Part shown: piece by piece, positions 1 through 5,863 of the stretch
Layout of the letters: each line of letters begins with the position of its first letter
Numbering within the stretch: the first letter of the stretch is position 1
Notes under the pieces: model-generated
The model's database searches: none
What the model was told of the DNA's origin: nothing
Seen by the model: only the letters and a program-made list of their open reading frames with translations
From: QZKY01 sp964488675
Lineage (GTDB): Bacteria > Pseudomonadota > Gammaproteobacteria > Burkholderiales > Burkholderiaceae_D
Direction of reading: 5' to 3'
Assembly (NCBI GenBank): GCA_964488675.1
Contig: CAZAWA010000055.1
Location: forward strand, 1-14,643
Length of the DNA stretch: 14,643 bases
Translations under genes and position numbers: made by a program

Positions 1-1597
1 ACACATTTGAGGTCAAACCAAAAACTGTCCACGGGAAGGGTACAAGTCCAATTTTGGCGAATATCCGCCGGACTTTTTCGACTTCATCATCATCGATGAG
101 TGCCATCGCGGTGGCGCCAACGACGAGGGCAACTGGCGTGGCATCCTAGAGTACTTCAAGCCAGCAGTACAGCTTGGCCTGACCGCGACACCAAAGCGTA
201 AAGACAATGTGGATACCTACGCCTATTTCGGCGAACCGGTGTTTGTCTATTCGCTCAAGGATGGTATCAATGACGGCTTTTTGACGCCGTTCCGCGTGAA
301 GCAGATTGCCACCACATTAGATGAGTACATTTACACCTCAGACGACACGGTAGTCGAAGGCGAAGTTGAAGCAGGAAAACTCTACACTGAGCCCGATTTC
401 AACAAAATCATCGAGATTAAGGCGCGCGAGAAGGCACGCGTCGACATCTTCATGTCTCAAATCGACCAGAAGGAAAAAACATTGGTCTTTTGTGCGACGC
501 AGGATCACGCGCTCGCAGTGCGCGACCTGATCAATCAGACCAAGGCCAGCGCCGACCCGAATTACTGCCACCGTGTAACCGCCAACGATGGCAATCTGGG
601 TGAGCAATGGTTGCGCGATTTCCAGGACAACGAGAAAACCATCCCAACCATCCTGACTACATCGCAAAAACTCTCCACCGGCGTGGATGCGCGCAACATC
701 CGCAATATCGTGCTGATGCGCCCGATTAATTCGATGGTGGAGTTCAAGCAGATCATCGGTCGCGGCACAAGACTGTATGACGGCAAGGACTATTTCACGA
801 TTTACGACTTCGTGCGTGCACACCATCTTTTCAGTGACCCTGAATGGGATGGCGAGCCGGTCGAACCGGAAACCTGCAAAACATGCAGCAGTTATCCGTG
901 CCAATGCGAAAAGCAGCCACCACAAACATGCCCTGTGTGTGAACAGCGGCCTTGCGTATGCGAAAAGCCGCCTTGCGAGAAATGCGGGCAACGACCTTGC
1001 ATTTGCAAGAAGAAAGCCAAGGTCGAACTCGCTGACGGCAAGGCGCGCACGATCCAGCACATGATGGCGACCAGTTTCTGGCATCCGGACGGCACGCCGA
1101 TGTCCGCGCACCAATTCCTGGAAGCCCTTTTTGGCAAGCTGCCGGAATTCTTCAAGAACGAAGATGAATTGCGAATCCTGTGGAGCGCCCCCGATACGCG
1201 CAGGAAACTTCTGGAAGGATTAGCCGAGAAGGGGTTTGGCAAGGATCAACTCGTCGAAATGCAGAAAATTATCGATGCTGAAAAGAGCGACCTGTACGAC
1301 GTGCTGGCTTATGTCGCGTATTCTTCGGTACCCATGACCCGCGAAGAGCGCGCAGCACACGCCAAGGAGGTAACCCAATCGCGTTTCAGCGATAGGCAGC
1401 AAGCATTTCTTGATTTTGTCCTGGCGCAGTACGTCCATATTGGCGTCGAAGAGCTGGATCAGTCAAAACTGACGCCGCTCTTGCGCCTCAAGTATCACGA
1501 TTCGCTGGCAGATGCTGTAGCCGACCTCGGCAAGCCGGATGACATTGGGAAGATGTTCACGGGATTCCAGAAATATCTGTACCAACAAAATACCTGA
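1..1597 (+). CDS. hsdR: Type I restriction endonuclease R subunit (HsdR, EcoEI-like), 3' part
   Basis: ATP-dependent translocase/restriction subunit of a type I restriction-modification complex, cut by the window edge. Seen: SF2 helicase motif II DECH (95-106, within IIIDECHRGG), motif III TATP (182-193), a motif IV-like KTLVFCATQ, motif V (TGVDARNIRNIVLMRP) and motif VI QIIGRGTR (749-772). The C-terminal ~150 residues resemble the EcoEI R C-terminal domain. Between them, at 875-1006, lies a 12-cysteine module with three CxxC...CxC units. The usual N-terminal nuclease domain and Walker A motif lie outside the window. The coding frame is closed by TGA at 8-10. A neighbouring frame is open from base 3 and would join it sensibly if one T were missing at about 41, so a frameshift is suspected. 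The first in-frame ATG (209) falls after motifs II and III and cannot be the true start. No hsdM or hsdS is visible. Family assignment is firm; functionality is unknown. Confidence 0.88.
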
Positions 1598-1620
1598 AAA
1601 CCGTTCGTCCAGTAGACAGC

Positions 1621-1648
1621 AAAAAAGCCTGCGCGTGCAGGCTTTTTT
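1621..1648. terminator. Rho-independent terminator after hsdR, symmetrical
   Basis: A perfect 12-bp inverted repeat (1621-1632 with 1637-1648) closes a 4-base GCGT loop. It is A-rich on the left arm and T-rich on the right, so it reads as a terminator on both strands. It lies 23 bp past the hsdR stop and about 80 bp past the sodB stop, and could end both convergent transcripts. Confidence 0.85.
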
Positions 1649-1704
1649 GTTTAAAACTTTATTGTTTTGTTCAAAAGTTTATTGTTTTGTCCAAAACTTT
1701 ATTG
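1645..1704. repeat. Three tandem 20-bp AT-rich repeats
   Basis: Three head-to-tail units at 1645-1664, 1665-1684 and 1685-1704 share the consensus TTTTGTYCAAAASTTTATTG, with one or two differences between copies. Each contains a TTTTG-nn-(C/T)AAAA inverted repeat. A/T tracts recur about every 10 bp, which would favour DNA curvature. The first unit begins inside the T tract of the terminator. They sit exactly between the restriction gene and core gene sodB. A recombinase core or attachment region, a protein-binding iteron or simple slippage are all possible; the sequence alone does not decide. Confidence 0.85.
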
Positions 1705-1727
1705 TGGGTAAACATCAATAAAAATCT

Positions 1728-2306
1728 TCAGGCAAAATTGCCCGCTACAAAATCCCAGTTAACCAGCTGGAAGAAATTCTCGACAAATTTTGCGCGCAAG
1801 TTACGGTAGTCGATGTAGTACGCATGTTCCCACAGATCACATGTCAGCAGCGGCTTGTCAGAACCCGTCACCGGTGTTGCTGCGTTCGATGTGTTGACGA
1901 TATCAACGGTGCCATCTGGCTTCTTTACCAGCCAGGTCCAGGAAGAGCCGAAGTTGCCCACACAGGACTTGATGAATTCCGCCTTGAAATTGTCGAAGGA
2001 ACCCCATTTCGCATTGATCGCCGCAGCCAGGGCACCGGTCGGCACGCCGCCACCATTTGGTTTCATGCCGCTCCAGAAAAAGGTGTGGTTCCAAACCTGG
2101 GCCGCGTTGTTGAAAATGCCGCCAGACGATTTCTTGACGATTTCCTCCAAAGTCAAATTTTCAAATTCAGTGCCCTTGATCAGGTTGTTCAGATTGGTGG
2201 CATACGCCTGATGGTGCTTGCCGTAGTGAAATTCCAGGGTTTCTTGGGAAATCAGCGGTTGCAGCGCGTCCATTGCATACGGCAGCGGGGGAAGGGTGTG
2301 CTCCAT
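1728..2306 (-). CDS. sodB: Superoxide dismutase [Fe]
   Basis: Converts superoxide to oxygen and hydrogen peroxide in the cytoplasm. The 192-residue product matches the usual FeSOD length. Metal ligands fall at the classical positions: His27 (FHYGKHHQAY), His74 (VWNHTFFW), Asp157 and His161 (DLWEHAYYIDYRN). Gln70 before the second ligand (AAQVWNH) is the iron-type arrangement rather than the manganese type. The start at 2306 is chosen because AAGGA lies a few bases upstream and MEHTLPPLPY aligns with family N-termini; the frame stays open 36 codons further but that stretch looks non-coding. Divergent from the phosphoribosyltransferase gene, with 281 bp between them. Iron-linked regulation is common for this family but no Fur site was recognised. 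Confidence 0.96.
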   Translation of the reverse strand: MEHTLPPLPYAMDALQPLISQETLEFHYGKHHQAYATNLNNLIKGTEFENLTLEEIVKKSSGGIFNNAAQVWNHTFFWSGMKPNGGGVPTGALAAAINAKWGSFDNFKAEFIKSCVGNFGSSWTWLVKKPDGTVDIVNTSNAATPVTGSDKPLLTCDLWEHAYYIDYRNLRAKFVENFFQLVNWDFVAGNFA

Positions 2307-2349
2307 GGTGGTTCCTTTCCGTTGTTCAAGTGTTATTGAAGGAATTTGC

Positions 2350-2355
2350 ATTGTA
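2350..2355 (-). promoter_or_regulatory. Possible -10 box for sodB
   Basis: On the minus strand TACAAT lies about 44 bases upstream of the sodB ATG and differs from the consensus -10 by one base. No good -35 hexamer is found 16-18 bp further upstream, so this is tentative. Confidence 0.35.
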
Positions 2356-2413
2356 AGGCGATTATGAAAATGCTGCAGGACGCGAAAACGAGTCTTCGAA
2401 GATGCCCCCGTCA

Positions 2414-2439
2414 AATCCGAAACGGATTCTGGCAGCCAG
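2414..2439. promoter_or_regulatory. Paired inverted repeats in the sodB/PRTase divergent spacer
   Basis: A perfect 6-bp inverted repeat with a 3-base centre (AATCCG, AAA, CGGATT; 2414-2428) is followed at once by a second one (CTGG, CAG, CCAG; 2429-2439). Position between divergent genes suggests an operator or an RNA structure in a leader, but no known regulator site was recognised. The rest of the 281-bp spacer shows only a weak TTGACC (2516-2521) with no clear partner -10. Confidence 0.35.
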
Positions 2440-2587
2440 ATTAGTCATGAAAAGCGTGAGGCGATTGCCGCACCCCCGGTTACGGGCATGTTCAGCTGCA
2501 TGTGGCAGCTTCGCTTTGACCATCATCAAACGATCAGTCTGCATAGTGGCTAGACTTTTGGGCATTACCTCCAAGGAGAACCTGACC

Positions 2588-3226
2588 ATGTTTGCCTCCC
2601 CTCTGTTTGAAAACCGCAGCGATGCTGCGGAAAAACTGGCGGAAATCCTGCTTCCCTATCGCGGCCGCAGGCCGTTGGTGCTGGCCATCCCGCGCGGTGC
2701 GGTACCAATGGCGAAAATCATCGCCGAGCGGTTGGGAGGTGAGATCGATGTTGTACTGGCGCGCAAACTTGGCGCGCCTTACAGCCCGGAGTACGCCATT
2801 GGTGCCATCGTTGAAAACGGCTGGACATATCTGACACCTGAATCCGGACTGTCGGGCATCAGCCCTGCCTACATCGAGCAGGAAAAAGCGAAGCAACTGG
2901 AAGCGATACGCGCAAGGCGCAGGCAGTACACGCCGCTCAGAAACCCAGTCGATCCGAGTGGCCGTGTCGTCATCATCGTCGATGACGGGCTGGCCACCGG
3001 CGCAACCATGATTGCCGCGCTGCATGCCATTCGATCTCAGGGCCCGGCCGAACTGGTGTGCGCCGTGCCAGTCGCTGCGCCCGACAGCCTGGAAAAAGTC
3101 AGGCATCTTGCCGATGCGGTTGCCTGCATTGAAGCGCCGCCCAATTTTCGCGCGGTCGGGCAGTTTTACCGCCATTTTCCGCAGGTCGAGGATAAGGAAG
3201 TAGCGCGCATCCTGACTACAGCCTGA
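2588..3226 (+). CDS. Phosphoribosyltransferase-family protein (COG1926-like)
   Basis: A 212-residue stand-alone type I phosphoribosyltransferase fold. The PRPP-binding loop is clear at residues 127-141: a hydrophobic strand, then DDGLATGAT. The N-terminal half has the IPRGAVPMA turn (34-42) and the ARKLGAPYSPEYAIGA segment (58-73) typical of this family, whose substrate is not established; it is not one of the purine or pyrimidine salvage enzymes I can name. The start at 2588 is set by a strong AAGGAG about 10 bases upstream; the open frame extends to 2402 without support. It converges on arfB with only 3 bp between stop codons and no room for its own terminator. Cytoplasmic; no signal peptide. 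Confidence 0.9.
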   Translation: MFASPLFENRSDAAEKLAEILLPYRGRRPLVLAIPRGAVPMAKIIAERLGGEIDVVLARKLGAPYSPEYAIGAIVENGWTYLTPESGLSGISPAYIEQEKAKQLEAIRARRRQYTPLRNPVDPSGRVVIIVDDGLATGATMIAALHAIRSQGPAELVCAVPVAAPDSLEKVRHLADAVACIEAPPNFRAVGQFYRHFPQVEDKEVARILTTA

Positions 3227-3229
3227 GAA

Positions 3230-3640
3230 TCAGTCGATAACCTTTCCGCGCATCGCCTTGGTCTGCCCGTGAATGATCTTTTTCTCAAGCCGCTTTTGCT
3301 GTGAACTGCGGGTCGGCTTCGTTGGACGACGCACCCGAGGCAAAACCGCCACGCTGGCAATCATGTCGTGCAGACGGCGCACGGCTTCTTCCCGGTTTTT
3401 TTCCTGGGTGCGAAAAGATTGCGCCTTGATCACGACCACGCCATCTTTGGTGATGCGCTGATCCTGCAATCTCAGCAGTCGCTGTTTAAGATAATCCGGC
3501 AAGGAAGAGGCGTGAATGTCGAAGCGCAAATGTATTGCGCTGGAAACCTTGTTCACATTTTGCCCGCCAGCGCCCTGCGCCCGAACGCCTGTCAGTTCGA
3601 TTTCTGCTTCGGGAATGGTGACGGGGTTGGCGAAGCGCAT
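3230..3640 (-). CDS. arfB: Alternative ribosome-rescue factor / peptidyl-tRNA hydrolase ArfB (YaeJ)
   Basis: Releases stalled peptides from ribosomes that lack a stop codon in the A site. The 136-residue product carries the catalytic GGQ at 25-27 within RAQGAGGQNVNKVSSAIHLRFD, followed by KAQSFRTQEKNREEA. The tail is strongly basic (RRPTKPTRSSQQKR...KAMRGK) and in this family enters the empty mRNA channel. It lacks the tRNA-anticodon-reading domain of full release factors, which separates it from PrfA/PrfB. It is 22 bp downstream of the ClpP-like gene on the same strand and may be co-transcribed; no strong Shine-Dalgarno is seen in that gap. Confidence 0.95.
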   Translation of the reverse strand: MRFANPVTIPEAEIELTGVRAQGAGGQNVNKVSSAIHLRFDIHASSLPDYLKQRLLRLQDQRITKDGVVVIKAQSFRTQEKNREEAVRRLHDMIASVAVLPRVRRPTKPTRSSQQKRLEKKIIHGQTKAMRGKVID

Positions 3641-3662
3641 ACGGAAGGCCGTTACTTAATGC

Positions 3663-4529
3663 CTACCAAAAGCCATTGCGGCGGTTTGCAACGCCCATTC
3701 TGGCTTCCTGCATCACACGATCAAAAACCTCCTTGCGCAAGCTTGCTTCAGCGGCTTGCTGACATTGCGGGAAGCTTCTCATGTTCGCCGTGAGCAATGC
3801 GCTGTGCTGCTGCCGTTCGGCAGGCGACAGGCCGGTGGTTCTTCGCTTTTTTTCCAGCCGTTCGTAGCTTTGCTGATTGTCTCTGCCGTTGCCGCATTTG
3901 GCTGAGACCAGTTCGTTAAATTCCGGAACATAGCCCGTCAAAAACTGTCTGATATCAACCTCTTTCAGATACCTTATGTCCTGTGAGCGCGTAGCATTCA
4001 TCGTGTCGACGAACTGCTGAGGAAAGCCCATTTTCTTGAGGTAGTCGCTGACTGTGTACGAAAGCTGCTCGTTGGCGTTGATACCGTGACTGCCACGCAT
4101 GTATTTGTGGAAATCGTTGCCGACATAGGAGCGGTGCACCCCCAGAACATTGCCGTAATGATGAATCCCGCCGGCAAAAACAAGCACACATGCACTCAGG
4201 CAGGTGCAATTCTTCTGGTTGGCAATGCCCGAACAGGCATTACCGCCCAAACCAAACCTGTTGGGCGCTATGGTGCGCAACCGCAACCCCCTGATCAGGG
4301 CGCCGATTTTCATCGCCTCGAAAACGCTTCCGCCATTTGAAAATATTGAAACCCTGTCGATGGCGCCGCCACCTTTGTCGAGCACGGCAACCAGTCTGGC
4401 ATAGTCGCCCTGGGCAATTTCACCCTCGATGATGACGCCGTTTTTGCCGTTCGGCCGCACGCTGGCGGCACTGGCTGTCAGTGCGAAAAATATGGCAAGA
4501 ATGGCTGCCAGGAATGAGATCAGGCGCAT
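3663..4529 (-). CDS. Secreted ClpP/crotonase-fold-like protein, possible periplasmic serine hydrolase
   Basis: A 288-residue protein with a signal peptide (residues 1 to about 21: R, a long hydrophobic run, then TASA-AS). The mature N-terminal part resembles ClpP/SppA-fold proteins: a strand and oxyanion-type turn VSIFSNGGSVFEAMKIGALIR (60-80), then CLSACVLVFAGG with candidate nucleophile Ser112, then LGVHRSY with candidate base His132. The acid residue was not identified. Several cysteines (99, 108, 110, 114) cluster near Ser112 and could form disulfides. The C-terminal third is charged and unrecognised. The start at 4529 puts the signal peptide at the N-terminus; a longer reading to 4733 would overlap tRNA-Cys and is rejected. 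No clear Shine-Dalgarno. Substrate unknown; the fold assignment is from motif recognition only. Confidence 0.8.
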   Translation of the reverse strand: MRLISFLAAILAIFFALTASAASVRPNGKNGVIIEGEIAQGDYARLVAVLDKGGGAIDRVSIFSNGGSVFEAMKIGALIRGLRLRTIAPNRFGLGGNACSGIANQKNCTCLSACVLVFAGGIHHYGNVLGVHRSYVGNDFHKYMRGSHGINANEQLSYTVSDYLKKMGFPQQFVDTMNATRSQDIRYLKEVDIRQFLTGYVPEFNELVSAKCGNGRDNQQSYERLEKKRRTTGLSPAERQQHSALLTANMRSFPQCQQAAEASLRKEVFDRVMQEARMGVANRRNGFW

Positions 4530-4582
4530 GTTTGCAGGGTTGCAGGAACCTGCCGGCTCCTCAGTGACTTTTCGAAATGACC

Positions 4583-4598
4583 AAAACACCCGACGGGT
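4583..4598 (-). terminator. Weak terminator-like hairpin after tRNA-Cys
   Basis: On the minus strand a 4-bp stem with a 3-base loop (ACCC, GTC, GGGT) is followed by G and TTTT, about 40 bp downstream of tRNA-Cys. The stem is short, so termination is uncertain, but nothing better separates the tRNA cluster from the ClpP-like gene. Confidence 0.3.
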
Positions 4599-4638
4599 CA
4601 CAACACGGGCGCTGGCCTGACCAGCTGGGAATGGAAAT

Positions 4639-4712
4639 TGGAGGCGGAGGCCGGAATCGAACCGGCGTAGACGGCTTTGCAGGCCGCTGCATAACCACTT
4701 TGCTACTCCGCC
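4639..4712 (-). tRNA. cysT: tRNA-Cys (anticodon GCA)
   Basis: Seventy-four bases including an encoded CCA (4639-4641). The acceptor stem GGCGGAG/CTCCGCC, the GGTTCGATTCC T arm and the anticodon loop CTGCAAA are all present. It follows two tRNA-Gly genes, matching the glyW-cysT order known downstream of pgsA in enterobacteria; the leucine tRNA found there is absent here. The spacer to the upstream tRNA-Gly contains a 6-bp hairpin (4729-4734 with 4742-4747), perhaps a processing signal. Confidence 0.96.
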
Positions 4713-4756
4713 ACAAGGGCGATTGTGACACACCCTGGAAAGGTGTGCTAAATCTT

Positions 4757-4832
4757 TGGAGCGGGAGAAGAGTCTCGAACTCTCGACCTATACCTTGGCA
4801 AGGTATCGCTCTACCAACTGAGCTACTCCCGC
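4757..4832 (-). tRNA. glyW: tRNA-Gly (anticodon GCC), downstream copy
   Basis: Seventy-six bases with encoded CCA. Acceptor stem GCGGGAG/CTCCCGC, D arm AGCTCAGTTGGTAGAGC, anticodon loop TTGCCAA and the GTTCGAGAC T loop are complete. It is identical in every base to the copy at 4907-4982 and is offset from it by exactly 150 bp. Confidence 0.97.
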
Positions 4833-4871
4833 AAAACCGCACGATGAAAACGGAAAAATCTGCTTCTCAAC

Positions 4872-4898
4872 AAAAAGGGGGCGCGCTTGCGCTCCCCC
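4872..4898 (-). terminator. Terminator-like hairpin between the two tRNA-Gly genes
   Basis: On the minus strand a GC-rich stem (GGGGG-A-GCGC pairing with GCGC-CCCCC, one mismatch; 4877-4898) is followed by TTTTT (4872-4876). This is the form of an intrinsic terminator placed directly after the first tRNA-Gly and before the second. No good promoter is visible for the second tRNA-Gly and tRNA-Cys, so partial read-through or an RNA-processing role is likely. Confidence 0.7.
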
Positions 4899-4906
4899 AT
4901 GAATTA

Positions 4907-4982
4907 TGGAGCGGGAGAAGAGTCTCGAACTCTCGACCTATACCTTGGCAAGGTATCGCTCTACCAACTGAGCTACTCCCGC
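4907..4982 (-). tRNA. glyW: tRNA-Gly (anticodon GCC), promoter-proximal copy
   Basis: Same 76-base sequence as the downstream copy, including encoded CCA and anticodon GCC. First gene of the tRNA cluster, about 12 bases after the predicted transcription start of the consensus promoter at 5002-5031. Confidence 0.97.
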
Positions 4983-5001
4983 ATTTTTGATGCAGACCGC
5001 A

Positions 5002-5031
5002 ATTATAGAAAGAATCGGGGGGTTGTGTCAA
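5002..5031 (-). promoter_or_regulatory. Consensus sigma-70 promoter for the tRNA-Gly/Cys cluster
   Basis: On the minus strand TTGACA (5026-5031) and TATAAT (5002-5007) are both exact consensus hexamers with an 18-bp spacer. The -35 box includes the TGA stop of pgsA (5028-5030). The discriminator after TATAAT (TGCGGTC) is GC-rich, a feature associated with stringent control of stable RNA promoters, which is an inference here. Confidence 0.9.
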
Positions 5032-5612
5032 GGGAGCTGCCCGCCGTACTCCCTGATCAGCGGCCAAGCCCTGCGCAAGTAGTAAAACATCGACCACACC
5101 GTCAGCACCGCAGCCAGAATCAGCAGCCACATGCCCCATTCTCGCGTATCGATCAGACCGAACAGGGTGTCGAAATATAGCAGCATCGGAATCGCGATCA
5201 TTTGCGCGATCGTCTTGATCTTGCCGAGTGAACTGACCGCCACTGAGGTCGACGCACCGATCAGTGCCATCCACTCGCGCAAGGCGGAAATCGTCAACTC
5301 GCGGCCAATGATGACAAAAGCCAGCAGCGCATTGACGCGATCGAGTTGCACCAGCACCAGCAAGGCACCGATGACCATCAGCTTGTCGGCCACGGGATCG
5401 AGAAACGCGCCGAACGCTGTCGTCTCATTGCGGCTGCGCGCCAGATAGCCGTCGACCGAGTCAGTCAGCGCCGCCACGACAAATATAGCAGTCGACGCGA
5501 CGCCCTGCTCAAACACGGTCAGCAAGCTTTCCGGCACATAGAACACGCCAACCACCAGCGGAATAAGCGCCACTCGCAGCCATGTCAGCAGGATGGGGGT
5601 GTTAAATGGCAT
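5028..5612 (-). CDS. pgsA: CDP-diacylglycerol--glycerol-3-phosphate 3-phosphatidyltransferase
   Basis: Inner-membrane enzyme that joins CDP-diacylglycerol and glycerol-3-phosphate to phosphatidylglycerophosphate, the committed step to phosphatidylglycerol and cardiolipin. The 194-residue protein has hydrophobic membrane segments throughout. The CDP-alcohol phosphotransferase signature D-x2-D-G-x2-A-R-x8-G-x3-D-x3-D is complete at residues 51-76. The N-terminus MPFNTPILLTWLRVALIP is typical of the family. It follows uvrC with a 251-bp gap and precedes the tRNAs, a conserved neighbourhood. The Shine-Dalgarno is weak. Confidence 0.96.
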   Translation of the reverse strand: MPFNTPILLTWLRVALIPLVVGVFYVPESLLTVFEQGVASTAIFVVAALTDSVDGYLARSRNETTAFGAFLDPVADKLMVIGALLVLVQLDRVNALLAFVIIGRELTISALREWMALIGASTSVAVSSLGKIKTIAQMIAIPMLLYFDTLFGLIDTREWGMWLLILAAVLTVWSMFYYLRRAWPLIREYGGQLP

Positions 5613-5737
5613 TTCAGCGTAAATGGGGATTGTTTGTTGAAAATTTGCAAGTGTGCATCATAGCCCTGCATCGTAAACGAAATCGGACTAAATCTGAATC
5701 TCCCAAGGGCTTGCCGCGCAGAATATGCTGCTATTGA

Positions 5738-5842
5738 GCGACAAATACCTTGTCCGTTACCCTGACCGAGGGCAAAAACTCCCATGCCGACGCCAACACT
5801 CTCGCCGCCGTCAATATGGCGCTGACGATCTTCGACTACTGA
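5738..5842 (+). pseudogene. Possible 3' remnant of an unidentified gene
   Basis: The 251-bp uvrC-pgsA spacer contains a 34-codon open stretch on the plus strand, ending ...LAAVNMALTIFDY at the TGA 5840-5842, with nearly all third positions G or C as in real genes here. It has no plausible start or ribosome site, and an in-frame TGA at 5735-5737 bounds it. I do not recognise the product. It may be a decayed gene end converging on uvrC or chance coding-like sequence. The remainder of the spacer shows no convincing promoter. Confidence 0.3.
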
Positions 5843-5863
5843 CACCGGTGTTAATGGCAACAC

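Noticed and set aside
338..1114. A 258-codon minus-strand frame within hsdR
   Set aside because: The plus strand carries clear helicase motifs there; the antisense reading has no recognisable features.
1645..1704. CRISPR array reading of the tandem repeats
   Set aside because: Units are directly adjacent with no spacers and only 20 bp long, and no cas gene is nearby.
2307..2414. 36-codon upstream extension of sodB
   Set aside because: The ribosome site and family alignment favour 2306, and a -10-like box lies within the extension.
4530..4733. N-terminal extension of the ClpP-like protein to an ATG at 4733
   Set aside because: It would run through tRNA-Cys and bury the signal peptide; the start at 4529 is far more plausible.
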